Shown here piece after piece: positions 1-6,783 of a stretch of 11,399 nucleotides of DNA; positions within the stretch are counted from its first letter, which is position 1; every line of letters starts with the position of its first letter. Below the pieces are notes generated by a model. The model ran no database searches, was not told the DNA's origin, and worked only from the letters and a program-made list of their open reading frames with translations. The translations under genes were made by a program, and so were the position numbers. This DNA comes from CBDUUP01 sp965370435. GTDB lineage: Bacteria > Chloroflexota > Anaerolineae > Anaerolineales > UBA11579. The stretch lies in assembly GCA_965370435.1 (NCBI GenBank), contig CBDUUP010000113.1, forward strand, positions 1 through 11,399, in the 5' to 3' direction.

Positions 1-654
1 GCGGAAATCCTTGTCTTTGGCGGCTTTGCGAATAATTCCTTTCAAAGCTTTGGGATTTATGGTGGGCGCGGGGGCGTCTTCTGCTTGGAGGTCTACTTTG
101 GGGTGGGTGAAAATCAAGGCGGCGTGGATGGGAGGGATTTCATCTTCGGACAGATGTTTGCCCAGGCTTCGCTGGATGGCTGTGATCTCGTCAGCAATCT
201 CTCGATCCGGCCGGCCGATGCCCTCCTGGGCGAAGATTTTTTGGTAGGCGAGCATTATTCCGCCTCCGCGCTGCCGCCAGCGTCCTTTTTCGAAGGTGAT
301 AGCCCCTCGCTGGTGATAATGGAAAAACGCCCATACCCCGGCCGGGCCGACCAAGAGGTGGAAGGTGGGGCTGGAATAATGGTAAAGAGTATAGTTCCGG
401 TCTAAACCTTTGAGGGCGGTGTTGATGTGTTCATCAGGGCGAGGGCGGCGGCCCCAGCGGTTGCTGAAATAAAACCCGATCTGGGAGAGGATATAGCCAA
501 CTGCAATGGCGATCAATGTAAGATTGAGGTATTGATCCCATCGAAGGATAACGGGTATGACTCCGGCGATCAAGATAGCCGAGCCGCCCAGAGCGGTGAT
601 CAAGCCAATTCGGGAGTTACGGCGGATCAATTTCTCGTTGGTAATGATTATCAT
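1..654 (-). CDS. Membrane-anchored NERD-like protein, catalytic residues lost (C-terminus cut by window edge)
   Basis: The reading frame is open from an ATG at 654 to the left edge, giving 218 residues without a stop. Two hydrophobic segments (about residues 16-36 and 41-62) are followed by a basic WGRRPRPDEH stretch and then a soluble part. Residues 79-118 follow the pattern of the NERD (nuclease-related) domain: LKGLDRNY, then HLLVGPAGVWAF, then a tryptophan after a basic loop (GRW). Near 177-187, AALIFTHPKVDL matches the later NERD strand. Aligned with the usual I-D-H-V-V-V-G-P-G-G-V-F-V-I-E-T-K core, the D, E and K of the PD-(D/E)XK site are replaced by F98, F111 and Y113, so nuclease activity is unlikely. 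The start overlaps the fabF stop by 4 bp (ATGA), with AAAGGA 8 nt upstream, so it is probably translationally coupled to fabF. The family assignment is by eye and the function is unknown. Confidence 0.68.
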   Translation of the reverse strand, partial: MIIITNEKLIRRNSRIGLITALGGSAILIAGVIPVILRWDQYLNLTLIAIAVGYILSQIGFYFSNRWGRRPRPDEHINTALKGLDRNYTLYHYSSPTFHLLVGPAGVWAFFHYHQRGAITFEKGRWRQRGGGIMLAYQKIFAQEGIGRPDREIADEITAIQRSLGKHLSEDEIPPIHAALIFTHPKVDLQAEDAPAPTINPKALKGIIRKAAKDKDFR

Positions 655-1898
655 TCTGAGTATCCTTTCAGCGCCAGGCAGGCGTTCTGCCCTCCCAGGC
701 CGAAGGAATTGGAAAGGGTGACGTTCACGGTTTTGCTGCGGGCCTGGTTGGGAGCGTAATCCAGGTCCAATTCCGGGTCTGGGTTTTCGTAATTTATGGT
801 TGGGGGAATGAGGTTATTTTGGATGACCAGGGCGCAGGCAACCGCTTCCAGAGCGCCAGAAGCGCCCATAGCGTGTCCTAGCATGGATTTGGTTGAACTG
901 ATTACTAGATCGTACGCGCCTTCGCCAAATACAGCTTTGATGCCTTTGGTCTCGGCAGCGTCATTCAGGGGAGTTGAGGTTCCGTGGGCGTTGATGTAGT
1001 CAATGTCCTGGGGAGACAATTGGGCGTCCTCTATGGCCCAGCGCATGGTGCGGATCGGCCCGGAAGCGTCAGGGGAAGGGGCGGAGATGTGATAGCCATC
1101 GGTGGAAGAGGCATGTCCGGCAACCTCGGCGTAAATGCGCGCGCCGCGTTCTAATGCGTGTTCCAGGCTTTCCAATACCAATACGGCCGCGCCCTCCGAA
1201 AGCACGAAGCCCTCTCGCTGGGCGTCGAAGGGACGGGAGGCAGCTTCTGGATTGTCATTGTAATTGACCGGAAGGGCGCGCATGGAACAGAATCCGCCAA
1301 TGCCATAGTCCGCCACAATTGCTTCGGTGCCGCCGGAGATGACGACGTCCGCTTTTCCATGGCGGATGAATTCTGCCCCATCGCCCACAGCTTGAGTGCC
1401 GGTAGCGCAGGCAGTGACCACAGTGCTGTTGGGGCCTAAGCATTGATATTCTTTCGCTATAATGAAAGCGGATAAATTCTGGATACCTCCCAGGGCCGTG
1501 AAGGGATTGAGTTTGTTTAGACCTTTTGTACGCAAGATTTCTACTGCCTGGATGGTCATTTCTACGCCGCCCATGGCGGTGCCGAAAGCGACTCCGGCGC
1601 GCTCAGGGTTGGGCATGGTATCCGGCAGCCCTGAGTCTGCCATCGCATTTCTGGCAGCGGCCAGGGCAAACTGGGCAGAGCGGGGGAAACGACGGGCCTC
1701 TTTTTTGTTCATGTAGGCCAGGGGGTCGAAATCCTTTATCTCCCCGGCGATCTGGCAGGGGAAAGCGCTGGCATCAAATGAGGTGATCCGGCTGATGCCT
1801 GATTTTCCGGCAACCAGGTTGTCCCAATATTCTTGGAGGGTTGAGCCGACGACGCTGGTAACTCCCATGCCGGTGATAACGACGCGTTTGCGATTCAT
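651..1898 (-). CDS. fabF: 3-oxoacyl-[acyl-carrier-protein] synthase II (KAS II)
   Basis: This condensing enzyme of type II fatty-acid synthesis extends acyl-ACP by two carbons with malonyl-ACP, in the cytoplasm. The protein has 415 residues, the normal FabF length (about 410-415). It begins with the typical RVVITGMGVTS motif. The catalytic cysteine is Cys164 in TACATGTQ. The two catalytic histidines are His305 (NAHGTSTP) and His342 (SMLGHAMGASG), with Lys337 just before the second. The C-terminus carries the family's NSFGLGGQNA glycine-rich loop. A good AGGAG lies 5 nt before the ATG. The gene starts 8 bp after the plsX stop and overlaps the next gene by 4 bp, so the three are almost certainly cotranscribed. 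All key residues are intact. A KAS I (FabB) role is less likely given the length and motif context. No fabD, fabG, fabH or acpP is adjacent in the window. Confidence 0.97.
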   Translation of the reverse strand: MNRKRVVITGMGVTSVVGSTLQEYWDNLVAGKSGISRITSFDASAFPCQIAGEIKDFDPLAYMNKKEARRFPRSAQFALAAARNAMADSGLPDTMPNPERAGVAFGTAMGGVEMTIQAVEILRTKGLNKLNPFTALGGIQNLSAFIIAKEYQCLGPNSTVVTACATGTQAVGDGAEFIRHGKADVVISGGTEAIVADYGIGGFCSMRALPVNYNDNPEAASRPFDAQREGFVLSEGAAVLVLESLEHALERGARIYAEVAGHASSTDGYHISAPSPDASGPIRTMRWAIEDAQLSPQDIDYINAHGTSTPLNDAAETKGIKAVFGEGAYDLVISSTKSMLGHAMGASGALEAVACALVIQNNLIPPTINYENPDPELDLDYAPNQARSKTVNVTLSNSFGLGGQNACLALKGYSE

Positions 1899-1906
1899 TC
1901 AGTCTC

Positions 1907-2914
1907 CTATTCTTTGAGGGCTTGTAAGCGTTCTTCGATGGCGGATCGGATGGAGTCGAGCAGATTTGCTTCCACCGCCTGGCGGGCTTTGCCGATGCCG
2001 CTCACCAAAGCGCGGGCGTCGGAGCGTCCATGTCCGACAAAGATCAGGCCGTTCAGCCCCAGGAGGGGAACAGCGCCGATCTCGCCGGGATCCATGATTT
2101 TGCGCATGGCGGAAAATGCTGGTTTCGCCAGCAATGCGCCCAGGGTGGTTCGCAGGGTGGCGGTCATCTCTTCACGCAGTACGTCGGTGAGCAGCTTGGC
2201 GACGGCTTCGCTGGCTTTGATCATCACGTTTCCGGTAAAGCCATCAGTGACGACGACGTCGGCCTCGCCGCCGAAGAGTTCCTTTCCTTCGACGTTGCCG
2301 ATGAAGTTGAGGCCGCTGGATTCCATCAGGGGGTAGGTTTCTTTCACCAGGTTGTTGCCTTTGCCAGCTTCCTCGCCATTGGAGAGAAGGCCTACGCGGG
2401 GGTTGGTGACGCCCAGCGCTTTCTCGGCGTAGACGGCGGCCATGACGGCGAACTGTACCAGGTAAAGGGGTTTGCACTCTGCATTGGCGCCAATGTCGGC
2501 GACCATGCAGTGGCCTCCTTTTACGGGGAGCATTGCGCAAAGGGTGGGGCGTTTGACCCCTCGGATACGGCCCAGGCGGAACAGGCCGTTGGCCATAGCG
2601 CCGCCAGTGTTTCCGGCGGTGACGAAAGCGTCCCCCTGGCCGGATTTCAGCAAGTCCATCCCTATGGCCATGGAGTTGTCCGCTTTGCGCCGGGCGTTTT
2701 TGGCGGGCTTGTCGCCCATTTCCAGCACTTCGGGGGCGTGGATGATTCGGACGGGAGCTTTATCGGTGTTTATCTTTTCCAGGCGAGGGGCGAGTATCTC
2801 TTGGTTTCCAACCAGCAGTATCTCGTCCCCGTAGAGACGCGCCGCGTCTACCGCAGCCTGCGCTTCTGGCTCGGGGTAGGTGTCGCTGCCCATCGCGTCT
2901 AGGACTATTCGCAT
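1907..2914 (-). CDS. plsX: Phosphate acyltransferase PlsX
   Basis: PlsX converts acyl-ACP and phosphate to acyl-phosphate, the donor used by PlsY in the first step of phospholipid synthesis. It is a peripheral, membrane-associated enzyme. The 335-residue protein has the usual family length and motifs in order: DAMGSD (6-11), TAGNTGGAM (99-107), DIGAN (140-144), LLSNGEEAGKGN (176-187), NFIGNVEGKE (203-212), DVVVTDGFTGN (219-229), PLLGLNG (283-289) and GHGRSDARA (294-302). The start is supported by AAGGAGA 6 nt upstream and by the conserved MRIVLDAMG opening. It is the first gene of the minus-strand operon plsX-fabF-NERD-like. Pairing with fabF fits joint control of fatty-acid elongation and phospholipid entry. 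Nothing looks truncated. Confidence 0.97.
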   Translation of the reverse strand: MRIVLDAMGSDTYPEPEAQAAVDAARLYGDEILLVGNQEILAPRLEKINTDKAPVRIIHAPEVLEMGDKPAKNARRKADNSMAIGMDLLKSGQGDAFVTAGNTGGAMANGLFRLGRIRGVKRPTLCAMLPVKGGHCMVADIGANAECKPLYLVQFAVMAAVYAEKALGVTNPRVGLLSNGEEAGKGNNLVKETYPLMESSGLNFIGNVEGKELFGGEADVVVTDGFTGNVMIKASEAVAKLLTDVLREEMTATLRTTLGALLAKPAFSAMRKIMDPGEIGAVPLLGLNGLIFVGHGRSDARALVSGIGKARQAVEANLLDSIRSAIEERLQALKE

Positions 2915-2937
2915 TGTGGTTCTCCTTAAATGTTTCG

Positions 2938-2946
2938 ATTATGACA
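2938..2946 (-). promoter_or_regulatory. Candidate extended -10 box for the plsX operon
   Basis: On the minus strand the sequence TGTCATAAT reads as an extended -10 element (TGn followed by CATAAT, 5 of 6 to TATAAT). It lies about 24 nt before the plsX ATG. Transcription would start near 2931 and give a short leader that still contains the AAGGAGA ribosome-binding site. I found no convincing -35 box at 16-18 bp. Extended -10 promoters can do without one, but this remains a weak call. Confidence 0.3.
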
Positions 2947-3032
2947 AGGCGTTTCAGGTAGTAATGCGTTCAAAATCTTGCGCTGACTTATCCATGCCGT
3001 CGGGTTGGCGAACGTAGATTTATTCGCTTGCC

Positions 3033-3060
3033 TTGACAGGATGGATAGGGGGATTATAAT
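3033..3060 (+). promoter_or_regulatory. Consensus sigma-70-type promoter of tRNA-Leu
   Basis: TTGACA at 3033-3038 and TATAAT at 3055-3060 match both hexamers of the housekeeping sigma factor consensus exactly, with a 16-bp spacer. Transcription should begin around 3066-3068, a few bases before the mature tRNA 5' end at 3072, so little 5' trimming would be required. The exact consensus fits a stable-RNA gene with strong constitutive transcription. Confidence 0.88.
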
Positions 3061-3071
3061 ACCAAAATATT

Positions 3072-3153
3072 GCGCTAGTGCTGGAACTGGCAGACAGGCA
3101 TGGTTGAGGGCCATGTGCCGCAAGGCGTGTGGGTTCGATTCCCACCTAGCGCA
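3072..3153 (+). tRNA. tRNA-Leu (anticodon GAG)
   Basis: The 82-nt sequence folds as a class II tRNA. The acceptor stem is GCGCTAG (3072-3078) paired with CTAGCGC (3146-3152), with discriminator A at 3153. The D arm contains the leucine-typical AACTGGCAGAC. The anticodon stem CATGG/CCATG (3099-3103 and 3111-3115) encloses the loop TTGAGGG, with anticodon GAG at 3106-3108, reading CUC and CUU codons. The long variable arm is TGCCGCAAGGCG. The T arm is GTGGG-TTCGATT-CCCAC (3129-3145). The 3' CCA is not encoded and must be added by tRNA nucleotidyltransferase. The gene stands alone, with its own promoter and terminator. Confidence 0.96.
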
Positions 3154-3159
3154 CACGGG

Positions 3160-3180
3160 GCCGCCGAAAGGCGGCTTTTT
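3160..3180 (+). terminator. Intrinsic terminator of tRNA-Leu
   Basis: A 6-bp GC-only stem, GCCGCC (3160-3165) paired with GGCGGC (3170-3175), is closed by a GAAA tetraloop and followed directly by five T residues (3176-3180). It lies 6 nt after the tRNA 3' end and is a classical Rho-independent terminator for the plus strand. Confidence 0.92.
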
Positions 3181-3311
3181 GTGTGGGGGAGTGAAGCTAT
3201 TGATGGGCTGCATAGGCTTGCATAGGATAGACGAACTTGTTGAAATTGGCAAGTGTGTTTTTGTTGTTGGCTTTGGAGGTAAATGGTAAATAATTAAGAA
3301 AATTAAAAAAA

Positions 3312-3345
<34 letters not shown>

Positions 3346-3380
3346 AAAAGTATTTTTCTGGGGTGAGATGGTTGGAATAT

Positions 3381-3428
3381 TGAAACGCTGAAACACTGAA
3401 TCACTGAGTCACTGAATCACTGAAAAAT
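3381..3428. repeat. 8-bp tandem repeat, about five to six degenerate copies
   Basis: An 8-bp period is visible from 3381: TGAAACGC, TGAAACAC, TGAATCAC, TGAGTCAC, TGAATCAC, then a decayed TGAAAAAT. The best copies share TGA(A/G)TCAC. A period of 8 is not a multiple of three, and the array lies in a gene-free interval, so a coding repeat is unlikely. It could be a slippage-prone microsatellite or a remnant of a dispersed intergenic element. It ends about 130 bp before the SCP2 start codon. Confidence 0.8.
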
Positions 3429-3510
3429 TTTACGGGATACCGCAATTGGTTTGAGGAGTTGTTAGTTCACCGATGATTTTATTCCGATGCGCAAAACGTC
3501 AATCACCAAG

Positions 3511-3516
3511 TATAAT
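3511..3516 (+). promoter_or_regulatory. Candidate -10 box for the SCP2-AOR operon
   Basis: A perfect TATAAT lies 40 bp before the SCP2 ATG, in the right place to start an mRNA near 3523 with a leader of roughly 33 nt that includes GGAGGAG. There is no good -35 hexamer at 16-18 bp (TGCGCA at 3488-3493 matches poorly). The promoter may therefore depend on an activator, or the match may be chance in AT-rich DNA. Confidence 0.4.
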
Positions 3517-3555
3517 TAGGTTTGTGAATTAACTAATTTCTTATGGAGGAGCATT

Positions 3556-3969
3556 ATGAGTGTCAAATTCCCTGAACCCGAATGGGTGGATGCAATGGTC
3601 GAGAAATTAAACACTGACGAAAAATATGCCCAGGTGGCGAGTAACTGGGAAGGGGACTTTATCTATGATATTGAAGCTGACGATATGCTGCCAGAGCGCG
3701 TCAGGATTTATATGGACCTGTGGCACGGGAAGTGTCGCCAGGCATATATATTGGAGCCATCCAGCGACCAGGGATCAGCTTTCGTCTTGCAGGCGCCCTA
3801 CAAAGATTTCATCCGGGTTTTGAAGGGTGAACTTCATCCCATGCAAGCCATGATGACACGTAAATTGAAAGTGAAAGGGAGTATGGCCTACATGATGCGC
3901 AATGTGCCCACTGTCTTGGAATTTGTGCGTTGCGCTCAAGAAGTCACATCCAATATCGAGGGTGAGTAG
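3556..3969 (+). CDS. SCP2 sterol/lipid-binding domain protein
   Basis: This is a small, probably cytoplasmic protein of 137 residues with no signal peptide or membrane segment. It fits the SCP-2 fold, a hydrophobic pocket for acyl chains, sterol-like lipids or acyl-CoA. A helical N-terminus (7-30) leads into strands with WEGDFIYDIE (31-40) and VRIYMDLWHGKC (49-60). The diagnostic end is the KVKGSMAYMMRNVPTVLEFVRCAQEV region (105-130), which matches the family's 'G-x-hydrophobic-x-hydrophobic-x-G-D/S' turn and C-terminal helix. GGAGGAG at 3545-3551 precedes the ATG. The gene starts the plus-strand operon, and the aldehyde oxidoreductase begins 8 bp downstream with its ribosome-binding site touching this stop codon. 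Such proteins have no catalytic site. I infer that it carries or presents a lipid-like substrate to the neighbouring oxidoreductases. Confidence 0.8.
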   Translation: MSVKFPEPEWVDAMVEKLNTDEKYAQVASNWEGDFIYDIEADDMLPERVRIYMDLWHGKCRQAYILEPSSDQGSAFVLQAPYKDFIRVLKGELHPMQAMMTRKLKVKGSMAYMMRNVPTVLEFVRCAQEVTSNIEGE

Positions 3970-3977
3970 GGAGAACC

Positions 3978-5801
3978 ATGCAGCCGATACTGAAAGTGAA
4001 TTTGAATTCGGGTGAAATTGACAAGTATGATATTCCCCAGGATTGGGCGCGGGATTATTTGGGCGCCGCTCCCCTGGCGGCCCGAATCCTGTATGACCAC
4101 CTCACATTGGAAATTGCCCCGCTTTCCCCGGAGGCTTCTCTACTTTTCCTCACCGGCCCGTTGACCGGCACTTCCGGTCCGGCGGTGGGGCGTTTCGTGG
4201 TTTGCGGCCGCTCTCCAGCTACCGGTTTATGGGGAGAGGCGAATTGCGGCGGATTCTGGTCTACGGATTTACGGAAGGCTGGATATGACGGCGTTTGGCT
4301 GACCGGTAAAGCGCAGGAGCCGGTTTATCTATGGATACAGGACGACGAGGTAACGCTCCGCTCCGCCGAACACCTTTGGGGTTTAGACACCTACGAGACT
4401 ATCCAAGCGGTTGAAGATGAACTGGAGCAAAAGGGAGTGAGGGCGGCGGTGATCGGCCCGGCCGGAGAAGCGGAGATTCCCTTCGCCATCATCATGTGCG
4501 ACCACGGCCGCGCGGCCGGGCGCACCGGCATGGGCGCGGTGATGGGGTCCAAGAATCTCAAGGCTATCGCGGTCAAGGGGCGGGGGGTGATTCCCGTGGC
4601 AGATCCGGAAGAATATCATAAACTTCGTTCGCAAGCCAATCGTGATCTTCGTACAGATACATTTACAGCGGCCCTCAATTCGCTAGGATCCGCCAATGGG
4701 GCTGAATATTTTGACTATCTCGGCGAAATGCCCAAGCGTTATTTCCAGAGGGGGGAATTTGAAGGCGTCTCTAAGGTATCCGGATCTGCCTTTGCTGAAA
4801 CTATTTTGACCGGCAAAAGCGCATGCCATGCCTGCGTGATCGCTTGCGGGAGAAGGGTCACTTTATCTGAAGGAGAGGAGCGGAAAGGACCGGAATATGA
4901 GACCATCGTTGGGTTTGGACCTAATCTTTGGATTGATGATAAATCCGCCATCACACTGCTGGGAGAGTTGTGCGATGAATATGGCATGGATGTCATCAGC
5001 CTGAGCAATATTATCGGACTTTCGTTCATGTTGTATGAGCAGGGTGTGATCACCCTGGAAGATACTGGCGGTCTGGCGTTGGAATGGGGGAGCGTTGAAG
5101 CGGCGACACAGTTGGTGCATCTCACCGCGAAAAAAGAAGGGATCGGCGAGTACTTGGCGTTGGGGGCGTTGGGGATGGCCCGTCATTTTGGGGATGAGGG
5201 CGCGGCTGTGCAGGTTAACGGCCTAGAAGTTCCTTACCACGACCCACGCGGCTTCTCTGGGATGGCTTTGGTTTATGCGACCTCGCCGCGGGGCGCATGC
5301 CATAACCAGTCGGAATACTTTTTGGTGGAAATGGGCCTAACCGAGGAGAGCTTGGGTATTGAATTTTTCGATAGTAAGGCTGGCGCAGAGAAATCGGCTA
5401 ACGTGGCATTGCATCAGGATTGGGATGCTTTTCGGAATGCGCTGGTCATTTGCACATTCGCAAATCTACCGCCAGCGGTTATTTTAGATCTGGTCAATGC
5501 AGCTTGCGGGTACGATCTTCAATTTGAAGATATGATGAAGTATGGCGAAAGAGGCTGGAACCTCAAGCGAGTCATCAACAACCGTTTAGGCTTGACCCGC
5601 TCCGACGACAGACTTCCCCGCCAGTTGCTAGAGCCGTACACAGATGGCGGTTCAGCGGGATTCGTGCCTGATCTGGAGGGGATGCTGGCAGCCTATTACG
5701 AGGCCCGGGGTTGGGATCCTCAGACTGGTTTCCCGACTCAGGAAAAGCTGAGTGATCTAGGGTTGGGCTGGGCGGCAGGAGATTTATGGCCGGAGAGTTG
5801 A
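3978..5801 (+). CDS. Aldehyde:ferredoxin oxidoreductase (tungsten/molybdenum pterin enzyme, AOR family)
   Basis: AOR enzymes oxidise aldehydes to carboxylic acids (or reduce acids), with ferredoxin as electron carrier, using a bis-pyranopterin W or Mo centre and one [4Fe-4S] cluster. The 607 residues match the usual length (about 605). The N-terminal AOR domain shows GRSPATGLWGEANCGGFWSTDL (77-98) and RKAGYDGVWLTGKA (99-112). AAGRTGMGAVMGSKNLKAIAVKG (179-201) is the pterin-binding signature. The cluster ligands are Cys283, Cys286, Cys290 and Cys492. Glu308 in GPEYET and His442 in YATSPRGACH fall where the metal-site Glu and His of the archaeal prototype are expected. AGGGAGA precedes the ATG. 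The gene overlaps the following dehydrogenase by 16 bp. There is no adjacent ferredoxin, MoaD/ThiS-like or NADH-oxidoreductase subunit, so partners must be encoded elsewhere. The substrate cannot be read from the sequence. Confidence 0.94.
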   Translation: MQPILKVNLNSGEIDKYDIPQDWARDYLGAAPLAARILYDHLTLEIAPLSPEASLLFLTGPLTGTSGPAVGRFVVCGRSPATGLWGEANCGGFWSTDLRKAGYDGVWLTGKAQEPVYLWIQDDEVTLRSAEHLWGLDTYETIQAVEDELEQKGVRAAVIGPAGEAEIPFAIIMCDHGRAAGRTGMGAVMGSKNLKAIAVKGRGVIPVADPEEYHKLRSQANRDLRTDTFTAALNSLGSANGAEYFDYLGEMPKRYFQRGEFEGVSKVSGSAFAETILTGKSACHACVIACGRRVTLSEGEERKGPEYETIVGFGPNLWIDDKSAITLLGELCDEYGMDVISLSNIIGLSFMLYEQGVITLEDTGGLALEWGSVEAATQLVHLTAKKEGIGEYLALGALGMARHFGDEGAAVQVNGLEVPYHDPRGFSGMALVYATSPRGACHNQSEYFLVEMGLTEESLGIEFFDSKAGAEKSANVALHQDWDAFRNALVICTFANLPPAVILDLVNAACGYDLQFEDMMKYGERGWNLKRVINNRLGLTRSDDRLPRQLLEPYTDGGSAGFVPDLEGMLAAYYEARGWDPQTGFPTQEKLSDLGLGWAAGDLWPES

Positions 5802-6772
5802 TCTTCCTCACCGGCGGGACGGGCTTTTTGGGACGGCATCTTGCGCCACTCTTGCTTCAGGAGGGGTATCGCCTGCGGATGTTGGCGCGCCCGACCTCCC
5901 CGGTGGATTGGCTGGCGGGCCGCGGGGTTGAACTGGTGATTGGGGATTTGAACGACGGGGAAGCGCTGCTCAAGGGGATGAAGGATTGCGAGTATGTGAT
6001 CCATGCCGCCGGGCATTTCCGTTTGTGGGGGACGCAAGAGACATTCGAGAGCGTGAACGTGGAAGGGACCGCCCGAGTGGCGGAAATTGCTTCGAGTTTC
6101 GACATTAAACGTTTTGTCTACATTTCATCGGTGGCTGTGGTGGGCGATCCGCCGCCGGGTCAGATCATTGACGAGATGTCCCCCTGTAATCCCCAGGATG
6201 CTTATCAACAGAGCAAATTTGATGCGGAACGAAAAATCACCCAATTGGTTGACGCCTCCAGTCTTCCGGCGGTGATCTTGCGCCCAGGGGCTTTTTACGG
6301 CCCGTACGGACGCTATGGATTCAACCGGATATTCATCGAGGACCCCATGCGCGGCTTGCGATTCAAGGTGGACGGGGGGAATCATTATATCTTTCCGGTC
6401 TTTGTCCAGGATGCGGCCCAGGCGATTTGCCTTGCGATGCGGCAGGGCAGGGTTGGCGAAATCTATAATATCTCGGATCTTTCGGTTACTCACAATGTAG
6501 TTGACCGAATCGTCAGCGACCTGTTGGGGATCGGACAATGGCGGATCAATATGCCCAGCAGTCTGATGATCGCTCTGGCCGCCTTGATGGAATGGTGGGC
6601 CAAGATCAGCCGCCGGGAGCCTTTTTACCCCTTGAACTTGCGCCATTACGTTTTCAACGATTGGCAGGTGAACAGCGACAAAGCCCGCGCTGAACTGGGG
6701 TTTTCCCCTACGCCCTTGGAAGAAGGACTCCGGCAGACGATAGCCTGGTATCAGGCTGAAGTGCGAAAGTAG
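5786..6772 (+). CDS. NAD(P)-dependent extended SDR (3beta-HSD / HpnA-like epimerase-dehydratase)
   Basis: This cytoplasmic extended short-chain dehydrogenase/reductase has 328 residues. The nucleotide-binding TGGTGFLG is at 9-16, acidic GDLND at 53-57, and HAAG at 73-76. Ser114/Ser115 (YISSVAVVG) and Tyr140-x3-Lys144 (YQQSK) form the catalytic set. The C-terminal part, with a YPLNLRHYVFND stretch followed by SDKARAELGFSPTPLEEGLRQTIAWY, resembles hopanoid-associated sugar epimerases and 3beta-hydroxysteroid dehydrogenase-like members. It therefore probably acts on an alcohol or ketone of a lipid or nucleotide sugar. The ATG lies inside the end of the AOR gene, with AGGAG 4 nt upstream. No alternative start exists because the Rossmann strand begins at residue 4. 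The coupling to AOR suggests successive steps of one pathway, such as alcohol/ketone and aldehyde oxidation. The substrate is unknown. Confidence 0.85.
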   Translation: MAGELIFLTGGTGFLGRHLAPLLLQEGYRLRMLARPTSPVDWLAGRGVELVIGDLNDGEALLKGMKDCEYVIHAAGHFRLWGTQETFESVNVEGTARVAEIASSFDIKRFVYISSVAVVGDPPPGQIIDEMSPCNPQDAYQQSKFDAERKITQLVDASSLPAVILRPGAFYGPYGRYGFNRIFIEDPMRGLRFKVDGGNHYIFPVFVQDAAQAICLAMRQGRVGEIYNISDLSVTHNVVDRIVSDLLGIGQWRINMPSSLMIALAALMEWWAKISRREPFYPLNLRHYVFNDWQVNSDKARAELGFSPTPLEEGLRQTIAWYQAEVRK

Positions 6773-6783
6773 AGGGCGCGAAG

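Noticed and set aside
85..759. Plus-strand open frames of 106 and 110 residues near the left edge
   Set aside because: They are antisense to the NERD-like gene, which has coherent membrane segments, a ribosome-binding site and a 4-bp overlap with fabF.
2030..2902. A 290-residue plus-strand open frame
   Set aside because: It lies fully antisense to plsX, whose family motifs are unmistakable. It is a mirror-frame effect of GC-rich coding sequence.
3381..3428. The 8-bp tandem repeat as a possible CRISPR array
   Set aside because: The units are contiguous, with no unique spacers, and are far too short for CRISPR repeats. No cas gene is present.
6125..6646. A 173-residue minus-strand open frame
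   Set aside because: It is antisense to the dehydrogenase, which has a complete set of SDR motifs. It shows no recognisable family features.
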